From NCBI GenBank assembly GCA_007692755.1, contig REBL01000141.1, positions 17,189-81,188 of the forward strand: DNA of 64,000 nt, written 5' to 3'. This DNA comes from Nodularia sp. (in: cyanobacteria) (GTDB lineage Bacteria; Cyanobacteriota; Cyanobacteriia; Cyanobacteriales; Nostocaceae). Under the pieces are notes generated by a model that saw only the letters and a program-made list of their open reading frames with translations, was not told the DNA's origin and did not search any database. Below are positions 52,740-61,266 of the stretch, one piece after another. Every line of letters begins with the position of its first letter. Within the stretch, counting starts at the first letter, position 1. The translations under genes were made by a program, and so were the position numbers.

Positions 52740-54164
52740 ATGTCCATAAAATCACCTTTATTTTATCTAAACCAACTTGCTGATAGTGATTTTATCATCG
52801 GTGATCACAATCATCAATTTCAACAAATAGCCTCAGAATTATATTTAGAACTACAGCAGTTATTAAATTATGGAAATACTCCAAAAATCATCTTAGCAGA
52901 ACGTGAACCAGTGCGATTACTCGCAGGTTTTATTGCCGCTTGTGCTGCTGGCTGTCCAGTTTTTCTGTGTAACCCCGACTGGGGAAAAAAAGAATGGCAA
53001 GAAGTTTTAGAATTAATACAACCTGATATTATTTGGGGACAAGAAATAAAAACGTACCTTTGTAGAGACGCGATAAATCGCGTCTCTTCCCAAGCCCCAT
53101 GTATCATGATTCCCACAGGTGGTTCATCGGGAAAAATAAAATTTGCTATCCATACATGGGAAACTCTCATAGCATCTGTGCAAGGATTTACAGAATATTT
53201 TCAGCTAACACAAGTCAATTCCTTTTGTGTGTTACCGCTATACCATGTTAGTGGTTTAATGCAATTTATGCGTTCCTTCACTACTGGAGGTAAACTAGCG
53301 ATGCCTTCGGCTAGCGTAGCGATCGCACCATTTAAAAATTTAGCATCTAGTCCAGAATACCAGATTAAACCTGAAAGTTTCTTTATATCTTTAGTACCCA
53401 CACAATTACAACGCTTACTAGAAAACCCCCAACTAACACAATGGCTATCTCAATTTAACACTGTACTTTTAGGAGGTGCGCCAGCCTGGGAGGAACTGTT
53501 AGAAAAAGCGAGATTTCACCGCATCCGTTTAGCACCAACCTATGGAATGACAGAAACAGCCTCTCAAATTGCCACCCTCAAACCCGATGATTTTCTGAAT
53601 GGTAAAATTAACAGTGGTCAAATTCTCCCCCATGCACAGGTAAAGATTCGCAATCAACAAGGTGAAATTTTAAATAGTAATCAAACCGGAAATATTACCA
53701 TTCAGGCGCAATCATTAGCCCTGGGCTACTATCCGCAAACCTGGGAAAATCAGCATTATTTAGAAGTAGACGACTTAGGATATTTAGATTCACAAGGCTA
53801 TTTAAATATAGTCGGACGTAGCAGCGACAAAATTATCACTGGCGGAGAAAACGTTTACCCAGCCGAAATTGAAGCAGCGATTAAATCAACTCAAATGGTA
53901 GATGATGTTTGTATCATCGGCTTACCAGATAAACACTGGGGAGAAGTCGTCACAGCTATTTATATCCCCAAATATCCCCAAATTTCCACCAAAACACTGC
54001 AAACAGAACTGAATCAAAAACTCAGCAAATTCAAAATTCCTAAACATTGGATTTCCGTACCCACCTTACCCCGAAATCCCCAAGGAAAAATCAACCGCCA
54101 ACAACTGCAAAAACTAGCCTTGAAGCATTTAAAATCAGCTAAAAAACTTCAAATTCATTTCTGA
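52740..54164 (+). CDS. menE: o-Succinylbenzoate-CoA ligase (MenE)
   Basis: This 474-residue adenylate-forming ligase activates o-succinylbenzoate with ATP and CoA. ANL motifs seen: the P-loop IMIPTGGSSGKIKFA near 121, VLLGGAPAWEELL near 241, LAPTYGMTETASQIATL near 261, the hinge-region EVDDLGYLDSQGYLNIVGRS near 341 and the C-terminal lysine in PRNPQGKINRQQLQ near 445. An in-frame palindromic repeat at 53061-53087 adds CRDAINRVSS just before the P-loop, apparently tolerated. Another at about 53300-53330 (ATGCCTTCGGCTAGCGTAGC) adds residues near 190. Confidence 0.9.
   Translation: MSIKSPLFYLNQLADSDFIIGDHNHQFQQIASELYLELQQLLNYGNTPKIILAEREPVRLLAGFIAACAAGCPVFLCNPDWGKKEWQEVLELIQPDIIWGQEIKTYLCRDAINRVSSQAPCIMIPTGGSSGKIKFAIHTWETLIASVQGFTEYFQLTQVNSFCVLPLYHVSGLMQFMRSFTTGGKLAMPSASVAIAPFKNLASSPEYQIKPESFFISLVPTQLQRLLENPQLTQWLSQFNTVLLGGAPAWEELLEKARFHRIRLAPTYGMTETASQIATLKPDDFLNGKINSGQILPHAQVKIRNQQGEILNSNQTGNITIQAQSLALGYYPQTWENQHYLEVDDLGYLDSQGYLNIVGRSSDKIITGGENVYPAEIEAAIKSTQMVDDVCIIGLPDKHWGEVVTAIYIPKYPQISTKTLQTELNQKLSKFKIPKHWISVPTLPRNPQGKINRQQLQKLALKHLKSAKKLQIHF
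53061..53087. repeat. GACGCGAT palindromic repeat inside menE
   Basis: TGTAGAGACGCGATAAATCG continuing CGTCTCT is a near-perfect palindrome inside the menE frame. It belongs to the family at 17138-17160 and 26361-26384. Its length keeps the frame. Confidence 0.85.
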
Positions 54165-54195
54165 ACTAATAGCTAAATTCCATTTCAATGGACTG

Positions 54196-54262
54196 AAATC
54201 TTTCCCCAGTCGTCTGAAGACGACTTTCGCTATCAGACAGGGGTTCAAACCCCTGGCGGATC
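54196..54262. terminator. Double hairpin between convergent menE and thioesterase genes
   Basis: Two stems follow each other: GTCGTCT / AGACGAC (54209-54224) and CAGGGGTT / AACCCCTG (about 54238-54255). They lie between the 3' ends of two convergent genes and could end transcription from both sides. The sequence also has the look of a dispersed cyanobacterial hairpin repeat. Confidence 0.6.
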
Positions 54263-54287
54263 ATAACGACAGATGCAAGATGTGAGT

Positions 54288-54734
54288 CTACAAAATCTCT
54301 CTTGACCTTCTTCTTTCCGCGCCCTCTGCGTCGTGACGGTTCGTTTCTAACCACTGAATAATCTCAGCAGATAAATCCTGCTTACTTCTACTCACTGCAT
54401 CAATACAAACGTGTCTAGTAACAGCCTTAGCCACCAGCACATTTTCAACTATAATTTCATAAATAATTTCAAACTTATTCACACCTAATTTGTGAGGAAT
54501 TAAACTAACTTCTAACTTGTCCCCGCAGAACATCGGACGAAAAAAGTCCACATTCGCATTAACAACAGGAAAAGCTATAGGTGGATTAGTAAAAAACATT
54601 TTGAGATTAATCTTCGATGCTTCTAGAGATGCTTCATAAGCCTCATGACAAATACACAAAACATTAGCAAAATAAACTACTCCAGCAGCATCTGTATCTT
54701 GAAGGTGAATAGTCCGGTTATAAATAAAAGACAT
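54288..54734 (-). CDS. 1,4-Dihydroxy-2-naphthoyl-CoA thioesterase (hotdog fold)
   Basis: This 148-residue hotdog thioesterase has the catalytic Asp in [20 protein letters not shown] near residue 13 and the [19 protein letters not shown] core near 58, matching the cyanobacterial DHNA-CoA hydrolase that releases DHNA for MenA. Its place beside menE, menC and menA supports this. The last 15 residues ([16 protein letters not shown]) come from a dispersed repeat and are probably not part of the original fold. It is transcribed toward menE. Confidence 0.87.
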   Translation of the reverse strand: MSFIYNRTIHLQDTDAAGVVYFANVLCICHEAYEASLEASKINLKMFFTNPPIAFPVVNANVDFFRPMFCGDKLEVSLIPHKLGVNKFEIIYEIIVENVLVAKAVTRHVCIDAVSRSKQDLSAEIIQWLETNRHDAEGAERRRSREIL

Positions 54735-54738
54735 TATT

Positions 54739-54766
54739 TAATAATTCGTAATTCGTAATTCGTAAT
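54739..54766. repeat. Short tandem repeat of TAATTCG
   Basis: Three to four units of AATTCGT lie just upstream of the thioesterase gene, between it and the HopA1 gene. This is a simple heptamer array of the type seen elsewhere in the window. Confidence 0.8.
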
Positions 54767-54828
54767 TAGAAGAACCAACTTGATCATAATACGCCACAAA
54801 TCAACACAAATAAATATTAGCTTACAAA

Positions 54829-55917
54829 TTACTTCAAAGGTTGGTATATATCCTCAGAACTGGGGTTGAGGTAAGGACGCTGCAAATCAATCAAATGTTG
54901 GGCAAAGTGTTGGTCAATCACCTTCATGCGTTCCTCCATTGCATTTTTACCTTTTTCCCAAGCCTCCAACAAAGCATTTGCCACAATTTGACAACGGTTC
55001 ATCCCAAAACTTTCTTGTGCGGCAAACTTTTGGCTGGGTTCTTCAGCTAAACTAAGTCCTGGGGCTAAAAACTTGGTAAACAAAGGTATTTCCGGCTGGA
55101 AATGAGATTGATTTTCTGTATAAACAGCCTGAAGAATTTTGCGAATAGCTGGATAGTTCTGGCGTTCAAAATAAAGTATACCTGAGTCATAACGTCCGTA
55201 TGCAGCAGGATTATAAAGAACCTGAAAAGTAAAAGGAATATTAGCTGCGTTGAGTCGCTGGGTCAAACCATCCATGCAGGCGATCGCACCAAATGAGGTA
55301 AAATTAAAATAGATTCTGCCTATACCCAAATCCGCATCTGGATTACCTTGCTTTTCCTGTCCCACATTGCTAACTGCTAAATAACAGCCCTTTTGGACTC
55401 GATTTTTAGGCATCCAAATTGCGACTGATTCCCCTATTTTAGCAGATTTTTTACTCGGTTTAAAATGACAGTCCGCTTCAATATGCACTGTCAAACCGCC
55501 TTTAGTTACAGCCATACTACCATCCGGTTCCAGACGCAAAACCTGCCAACTGGGGTCAAAATAACCTTTACCGTGATTGCTAGTTTGGAGTTGTTCGTAA
55601 AATTCCCAATCGACATCCAAAATAGAATTAGCTTCTAAACTTTGATGTCGGATACAATTAGCCGTTTTAATGTTCACAGCTAAAGTGTTTTGTAAGGAAC
55701 CATTATAATAGATACCGTAAAGGAAATTTCGCAGTAATAGATTCAAGTATTTATGCTGTAAAGCCGCAGGATTATTTTGAAATCTATCTGCTACTTTAGC
55801 TGGTAAAGCAAACGGTTGATAATTGGGATGGTAAATACAGAAATTGGACTTAATTTCGATATTACTCGCAATATCAAGTAGAGGAGTTAGCAATGAATTG
55901 GTAGAAGAATCTAGCAT
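54829..55917 (-). CDS. HopA1-family protein (putative RiPP lyase component)
   Basis: This 362-residue soluble protein matches the HopA1 effector family as found in cyanobacteria: KYLNLLLRNFLYGIYYNGSL near residue 56, then DVDWEFYEQLQTSNHGKGYF near 101, IGRIYFNFTSFGAI near 204, PFTFQVLYNPAAYGRYDSGI near 232 and ESFGMNRCQIVANALLEAWE near 305. HopA1-domain proteins of thioamitide and class V lanthipeptide clusters (TvaD, LxmY) act as lyases that remove phosphate from Ser/Thr after a partner kinase has added it. That partner type, an APH-fold kinase, lies 38 bases upstream on the same strand. The precursor is not known, so the biological product is inference. Confidence 0.75.
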   Translation of the reverse strand: MLDSSTNSLLTPLLDIASNIEIKSNFCIYHPNYQPFALPAKVADRFQNNPAALQHKYLNLLLRNFLYGIYYNGSLQNTLAVNIKTANCIRHQSLEANSILDVDWEFYEQLQTSNHGKGYFDPSWQVLRLEPDGSMAVTKGGLTVHIEADCHFKPSKKSAKIGESVAIWMPKNRVQKGCYLAVSNVGQEKQGNPDADLGIGRIYFNFTSFGAIACMDGLTQRLNAANIPFTFQVLYNPAAYGRYDSGILYFERQNYPAIRKILQAVYTENQSHFQPEIPLFTKFLAPGLSLAEEPSQKFAAQESFGMNRCQIVANALLEAWEKGKNAMEERMKVIDQHFAQHLIDLQRPYLNPSSEDIYQPLK

Positions 55918-55955
55918 TAATTAACCCAGGATAAATTAAATAAACACAGATGCGA

Positions 55956-57194
55956 TTAACAACCCCGTAGGCGAGTTTTTTCGTAAAAAAGAGGAACCAA
56001 CTGTTGCTCTTTTTCATGTTGGGGAAATTTATAAATTTTTGCCAAAGGGTTGACAATTTTTGACTCAGAAACTCCGAAAATACTCAATACAGATTGTTCC
56101 GGTATGGTGAGGAGATTTTTAGCAATCTGAAGCATATAAATGTCGGTATTGCCAAAGTATTTACAAATTTTAATATTTTCTTGGATTTGATTAATCAGTG
56201 CCAGTCCTGTAAACTTAATAACTCGGAGAATAAAATCACTCTGCTCCTCCAAAATCATGGGAAAAGCATTCAGATAAGCCCGAATTAACGCCAGTAATGA
56301 AGGTTGCAGTAATTCTAAAGGTGTCATGGCTAAATGCAGCGATTCTTCTAACTCAATGGTAGGGTCTACCACCAAACTAGAAAGCCAAATTCCTAAATAG
56401 CTGGCGATGAGAGTACCCAAATCAAAAGCAGGATCTCCCCAACCGCAGGCTTCCCAATCAATCAATTTAATTAGGCAATCATCTAAATTATCCCAACGCG
56501 AATGAATTAAGATATTATCTAAGTTCAGGTCGTTGTGAGTTAAGCAGCAAGGTTGCCATTCATAAGCCAAATCTGCGATCGCTGACTCTAAACTCTCATA
56601 ATTTTGATAGAGAAGGTAGAATTTTAACGCCTCGGTGGGAACTGTACCAAATATTTCTGGGCTAATTGAGTCTACCCCTTGCGCCGGATTATAAAAGCTA
56701 TAGCGAAACTGTCCTTCCGGCGCAGTCGCCATAAAGTTACGATATTCTCGGTGTTCAAAGGTAGCCCGATGTAGTCCTGCTAATGTCGTACCAATGGCGG
56801 TAGCAATTTCTGGGGGAAAAATATCCTTTTGGTGATAAAATTCACCTAGTTCGGAATATTCGCTCAAATAATTACGGACAAGGATAGAATTTGACTCGTC
56901 GTAATGTAGTATTAATGGGGCAATTGCCGAAGTATTTCCTATAACTGGAAACTGTTGCAGCAATTGTTGAAATAGCCACTCATTAAAGAACTCATGGGGA
57001 GTTCCATTATTTTCAATATGACGTTTTTGTTTAACCAGCAGTTTTTGATTACCTGCTAGAGTCACCAATAAATTTAAATTCTGCTTGCTACTTCTGAGCA
57101 ATTCATCTTTGTTTGATGCTCTATCTTCTGAGCGACACAGACCTGTTTCTTGCAGATACTGGATAACGTTGTGAGAAGACAGTGATAATAACAT
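55956..57194 (-). CDS. APH-fold kinase (putative RiPP Ser/Thr kinase partner of HopA1 protein)
   Basis: This 412-residue phosphotransferase has the aminoglycoside-phosphotransferase/choline-kinase fold. The N-lobe lysine is in QKLLVKQKRH near 55, the C-lobe catalytic loop is LTHNDLNLDNILIHS near 225 (the Asp of HND), and the metal-binding IDWEACGWGDPAFDLG near 246. All key kinase residues are present. Directly downstream is the HopA1 gene. The same pair (TvaC-TvaD, LxmK-LxmY) dehydrates peptide Ser/Thr in thioviridamide-like and class V lanthipeptide pathways. An antibiotic-resistance role is unlikely given this partner. AGGA lies about eight bases before the ATG at 57194. The C-terminal 100 residues are not typical of drug-modifying APH enzymes. 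Confidence 0.8.
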   Translation of the reverse strand: MLLSLSSHNVIQYLQETGLCRSEDRASNKDELLRSSKQNLNLLVTLAGNQKLLVKQKRHIENNGTPHEFFNEWLFQQLLQQFPVIGNTSAIAPLILHYDESNSILVRNYLSEYSELGEFYHQKDIFPPEIATAIGTTLAGLHRATFEHREYRNFMATAPEGQFRYSFYNPAQGVDSISPEIFGTVPTEALKFYLLYQNYESLESAIADLAYEWQPCCLTHNDLNLDNILIHSRWDNLDDCLIKLIDWEACGWGDPAFDLGTLIASYLGIWLSSLVVDPTIELEESLHLAMTPLELLQPSLLALIRAYLNAFPMILEEQSDFILRVIKFTGLALINQIQENIKICKYFGNTDIYMLQIAKNLLTIPEQSVLSIFGVSESKIVNPLAKIYKFPQHEKEQQLVPLFYEKTRLRGC

Positions 57195-57913
57195 ATACTA
57201 TGTCCTACTTCGTAAAAGTGCTGATAAAATTACCATTAATTGAGATGAATTTAGCTTTAGAAGTTTCGGTAGACAGCAATAATTGCTCTCATATATTAAT
57301 ATCTCATTTGTTAGATTAAAACTTGCCATAATGGCAATATAACTTTAAATTTTATTTTAAATTACGTTGATAAACGCTATAAAAACTTTAAAGTCATGCG
57401 CCAATAAATCGCAAATAAACAACTACCTGGAGATGGATATGATCGTATATAAGCATTTATCTTCGACTGAGTATTTTTACTTTTACTGATATAATGCTGG
57501 CAAATAATCTAGTAAGAACCACAATTCATCTCATTTTCAGTACGTTTGACCATTCACTCATTAGTATTCTCAATAAGTAGAGTAGAATCACTTATATCCT
57601 CAAAGCCGGAAAAATTATATACAGACTTATTTTATTTATCATCACCAACTCAAAAAAAACCGGATGTTTTTGGCAATTGGTAATTATTTTTTGCTAAAAA
57701 TTAATAATCTATACTGGATGGATCGCTGAAATGTCACATTCAGGACAGAAAAAGCTGCTAGAGCAAAGCAGTAAAAATACCTTGCAATACTGAAACCCTG
57801 GCTGGTTTAATCCTTTATGCTGTGACAAATCAAATTTTATTTAGTATAAATGTATTGTAAAAAATAATATAATTTTAGGGCAATGTCTCAGTAAAAACTG
57901 GTGAGGATAATTA
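57195..57913. other. Long AT-rich intergenic region upstream of the APH/HopA1 pair
   Basis: These 719 bases have no clear gene. I looked for a precursor peptide. On the minus strand a 43-codon frame (57198-57329) ends three bases before the kinase start; it contains CCLPKLLKLNSS but has no ribosome-binding site and two ATA codons. On the plus strand a 20-codon frame lies at 57731-57793. Neither has a recognisable leader. The region is long enough for a regulatory RNA or the promoter, but I see no strong hairpin. Confidence 0.5.
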
Positions 57914-58234
57914 TTACCTAGCGATCGCCAATTGATGCACCATTAACGTCAATGCCAACACACCCAAAATTACCATCAATCCCGCAGGCATAAACTTACG
58001 TGTTTTAGCTAATCTCAAGGCAAAGAAAATTACTAATGTTCCGGTGACCAAAACTGCTAAAATCAAAGCCCAGGCTTGACCTTGGATTTGAAAGTAAGCA
58101 GCTAAAATTAGTAACAAACCACTAATAATACCACTGAACAGCGAAACTTGACTATTAGCCTTAATGTAGCCGATGATGCCACCAATCATCGCTAAAATGC
58201 CATAAGTCAGTGCAGCAATTATACTGGAATTCAT
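57914..58234 (-). CDS. TMEM14/UPF0136-family small membrane protein
   Basis: This 106-residue protein has four hydrophobic helices with small-residue spacing (ALTYGILAMIGGIIGYIKAN; SLFSGIISGLLLILAAYF; ALILAVLVTGTLVIFFAL; FMPAGLMVILGVLALTLMV), the layout of TMEM14/UPF0136. Members occur from cyanobacteria to plastid envelopes, where they affect fatty-acid or haem transport; the bacterial role is unknown. It stands alone, divergent from the DUF815 gene. Confidence 0.82.
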   Translation of the reverse strand: MNSSIIAALTYGILAMIGGIIGYIKANSQVSLFSGIISGLLLILAAYFQIQGQAWALILAVLVTGTLVIFFALRLAKTRKFMPAGLMVILGVLALTLMVHQLAIAR

Positions 58235-58295
58235 TGTTCAAACCTCTGTAGATTTTAATGACCATAGCCCTTTAGCTAAACTACCCAGTTAATTG

Positions 58296-59663
58296 ATGGA
58301 TAATCCAGCGATGCCAAAAGCCAGTAGTTCATCCTATAGTCATAGCCAGGTGCAATTTCTCCAATGTCAAGCAGCATCACTTTTACTCTACCAATCTGTG
58401 ATGCAAAGCGAAGCGGGGATCGCATTCCTTGACCTGTTGCAAGCTATACGCTACACTGATGCCGATGCACGGAGTTGTCTCAAAGCCTATGGCAGTTATT
58501 TTTATGCCTTAACTGCTAGATACCAAAATTGGGAGGACTACCTCATTACTCAAATTCTCATCTCTGATAATCCTTTTAGTAGGCTGGCTCAACAGCAAGA
58601 TTTTGAGGATTTACCTCGTGCTTTGGTAGCCGCAGTTGAGCATGATTTACAGGCGTTGCAGAATCTTTATGAATGTAGCAGCGCTTCTTTGAGTGAGTGG
58701 GTACAAACTGTAGCCTATTTGCCCATTTCACCTGTTGTCTGGTACAGAGAATCAAATATCAGCATAGAGACAAAATTAATTGTGTTCCTACAAAAGTTAG
58801 ATAATTGGGCTGATGGTGTAGAAGAGTTAGCAGCTTATTATCGGCAGTTCGGCACAGGCCTATTTGCAGAATATCACGCTTTGCGCTGGCAAGAAAGTAA
58901 GTTTGTTGGCATTAAGCATCCTGATCCCATTCAACTTAATACTCTCGTAGGTTACGAGTCTCAACAAGAAACTTTAATCAAAAATACAGAATTTTTATTA
59001 TCAGGAGAGGTAGCACTGCACATACTACTTTACGGTAGTCGGGGGTCGGGAAAATCTTCTGTGGTCAAAGCTTTGTTAAATGAGTATAGCCAGCAAAATC
59101 TGCGCTTGCTGGAAGTCGCCAAATCTGATTTGCAGGATTTACCAAAAATTGTGGAACAGTTGCGGGGAGTACCACAGAAATTTATTATCTTTGTCGATGA
59201 CCTTTCCTTTGAAGAAGATGATGATGCTTTTAAAGCACTGAAGGTAGTTTTAGAAGGTACTTTAACTGCACGTCCCCAAAATGTCGTTGTCTATGCTACT
59301 TCCAATCGCCGCCACTTGATTCGTGAGTATTTTGTAGATCGACCAACGCCCAAAGATAACAACGAAATCCATGCCTGGGATACAATGCAGGAAAAGCTAT
59401 CATTTAGCGATCGCTTTGGTCTGACTCTCACCTTTGAACCAGCCGATCAAAAAACTTATGTAAAAATTGTCCAGCATTTAGCAGACCAAGCCAAAATTAA
59501 TATTACCCCAGAAGATTTAGAATATCAAGCATTACAATGGGCAACGCGCCATAATGGTCGTTCTGGACGTACAGCCCGGCAGTTTATTGATTTTTTAAAA
59601 GCAGATTTAGCATTATCTCATCGCAACTTAGTAAAACCAGATATGAATAAAACAAGCATTTAA
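58296..59663 (+). CDS. DUF815-family AAA+ ATPase
   Basis: This protein of about 455 residues has a variable N-terminal half and a DUF815 AAA+ module: YESQQETLIKNTEFLLSG near 225, Walker A YGSRGSGKSSVVKALL near 246, Walker B IIFVDDLSFEEDDDAFKALK near 297, and the sensor VVVYATSNRRHLIREYFVD near 330. It later has FSDRFGLTLTF and a C-terminal helix. The family resembles DnaA/ORC-like loaders; its target in cyanobacteria is unknown. ATG at 58296 is chosen over an adjacent TTG. It is followed on the same strand, after 156 bases, by the coiled-coil membrane protein. Confidence 0.82.
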   Translation: MDNPAMPKASSSSYSHSQVQFLQCQAASLLLYQSVMQSEAGIAFLDLLQAIRYTDADARSCLKAYGSYFYALTARYQNWEDYLITQILISDNPFSRLAQQQDFEDLPRALVAAVEHDLQALQNLYECSSASLSEWVQTVAYLPISPVVWYRESNISIETKLIVFLQKLDNWADGVEELAAYYRQFGTGLFAEYHALRWQESKFVGIKHPDPIQLNTLVGYESQQETLIKNTEFLLSGEVALHILLYGSRGSGKSSVVKALLNEYSQQNLRLLEVAKSDLQDLPKIVEQLRGVPQKFIIFVDDLSFEEDDDAFKALKVVLEGTLTARPQNVVVYATSNRRHLIREYFVDRPTPKDNNEIHAWDTMQEKLSFSDRFGLTLTFEPADQKTYVKIVQHLADQAKINITPEDLEYQALQWATRHNGRSGRTARQFIDFLKADLALSHRNLVKPDMNKTSI

Positions 59664-59819
59664 AATCGATGTTAAACCTTTTATATCAGCTTTTTGACTT
59701 TTGGCTTCCGCCTAGCGATACTAGTTATAAAATTAATTAGCTGGGGATAATTTTTGACCACTCCGAAATTGTACAAATACTTAAAATTAGAAAATTTAAA
59801 ATAATAGTCATCAGTATTA

Positions 59820-61148
59820 ATGGCATTAACAACTACCTATTCTGACAACTCAACGACGCTAAAAAAAACCAATATGCAATCAGCAATGATCAGCAATCGA
59901 TATATTCTAGGCATAGTTGCCTTTAGTGTGAGTTTTGGCATTAGTCTCGTCCCCAACTGGGATTTTAATCAAGCCTTGATTACAGGTATAATTACTATCC
60001 TTGCTACCTATACAGCAGCGTTATTTATAGATAAGCGCCGCAGCAATTATGAAATGCTGATTTTAAGTTCCCACCGCAAGCGAATTAAAGAAATGGAGGG
60101 ACTTAAACTGCGGATTGTCAAAGAAATTAACCAAATAGAAGAACATCGTAACTTATTATATGCCGAGTCAAACAAGCTGGAAAAACAAATATTAGATTGT
60201 CGTAATCAGAGAAATATTTTACATCGAGATTTAGGAACATTTGCAGGACAAAAAAAGCAGTTAGAAACCGAAAGTATTAACCTAACTGCTGAAATAGCAA
60301 CACTTGAACAAAATCAAGCAGAACTGCATCATGCTTTTTCTCAACTGACAACAGAAAAACGTCGTTTGGAGTTGAACTGTAATGCATCTCGGTCTGAAAT
60401 TATGCAGCTACAAAATCAAATTAGTGACCTCCAGCAACAAAAACAAGAACTTGATAATAATGTCAGTCTGCTAGGTCGGCTCAAACCTCAACTAGAGGAA
60501 AAAATGTATGAACTGCGAATTGAAGTCCAAGAACTAGAAACCGAGACTAACCAGCAAAAACAATTGTTAGTATCTACAACAACTGAGAGAGAAAATTTAG
60601 CAGAAAATCTCAATTACCTAGAAATAAAAATAACAGAAAAGCAATCAGAACTACAGCAAATCGAAGCACAAGTGTCGTTATTACAAGGAGAACGAGACTT
60701 GTTACAGAGCCAAGTTTGGGAATTACTTCAACAAACAGAAACATTAAATCAAGAAGTATTACCTGAAGATGGTAATGAAGATACAAATGATTTGTTTCCC
60801 TTTGCTGAATTAATTGATTCTTTAGATTCAAGGGCTACATCAGAGATTCTACCGGAAGAATGGAATAACTTTTTAGAAGTTCTCCCCAAGCATGAAATTC
60901 AGGTGTTAAAAGCCATAGTAGAACAAGATAACCCCAAGGTAATTATCAAAAAAATTGCTGAAGCCAATATTACTATGCCAAATCTATTAATTGATTCTCT
61001 AAATGAACACGCCAATGATACTATTGGAGAATTAATAATTGAACCTAACTTGGAAATTCCTCAAGTGTATCAAGAGCATATAGTCAACGCCAGGAAAATG
61101 CTGGCTATACATGAAGACCTGATAGCTAGACAAGCCTCATCAAATTAA
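59820..61148 (+). CDS. Membrane-anchored coiled-coil protein with TerB-C-like C-terminal domain
   Basis: This 442-residue protein has two N-terminal membrane helices (about residues 28-46 and 50-68), then a coiled coil of about 220 residues (88-310; rich in Glu, Gln, Leu with regular heptads). After an acidic linker the C-terminal 110 residues (EEWNNFLEVLPKHEIQVLKA, then NLLIDSLNEHANDTIGELII) resemble the TerB-C domain of tellurite-resistance and phage-defence type proteins. It probably forms long dimers at the membrane. The DUF2791 ATPase gene follows after 118 bases; TerB-C and DUF2791 genes often lie together, to my knowledge, so they may act as one system. Confidence 0.7.
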   Translation: MALTTTYSDNSTTLKKTNMQSAMISNRYILGIVAFSVSFGISLVPNWDFNQALITGIITILATYTAALFIDKRRSNYEMLILSSHRKRIKEMEGLKLRIVKEINQIEEHRNLLYAESNKLEKQILDCRNQRNILHRDLGTFAGQKKQLETESINLTAEIATLEQNQAELHHAFSQLTTEKRRLELNCNASRSEIMQLQNQISDLQQQKQELDNNVSLLGRLKPQLEEKMYELRIEVQELETETNQQKQLLVSTTTERENLAENLNYLEIKITEKQSELQQIEAQVSLLQGERDLLQSQVWELLQQTETLNQEVLPEDGNEDTNDLFPFAELIDSLDSRATSEILPEEWNNFLEVLPKHEIQVLKAIVEQDNPKVIIKKIAEANITMPNLLIDSLNEHANDTIGELIIEPNLEIPQVYQEHIVNARKMLAIHEDLIARQASSN

Positions 61149-61266
61149 ACTGGTTTTTTTTCCTCAACTCGCCTATAAAAATACATTTTATTCCAAGTAT
61201 TAATTGAAGTTAATATTAAGTGTATATCCTGTACCTCTGCGTTGAAAATTCAGTGAAATAAACTCA

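Noticed and set aside
54166..54354. Minus-strand frame overlapping the thioesterase end
   Set aside because: It is a translation of the hairpin repeat between convergent genes.
55956..57194. Aminoglycoside-resistance gene
   Set aside because: The fold and motifs are shared, but the adjacent HopA1 gene and the long C-terminal part point to a peptide or other natural substrate.
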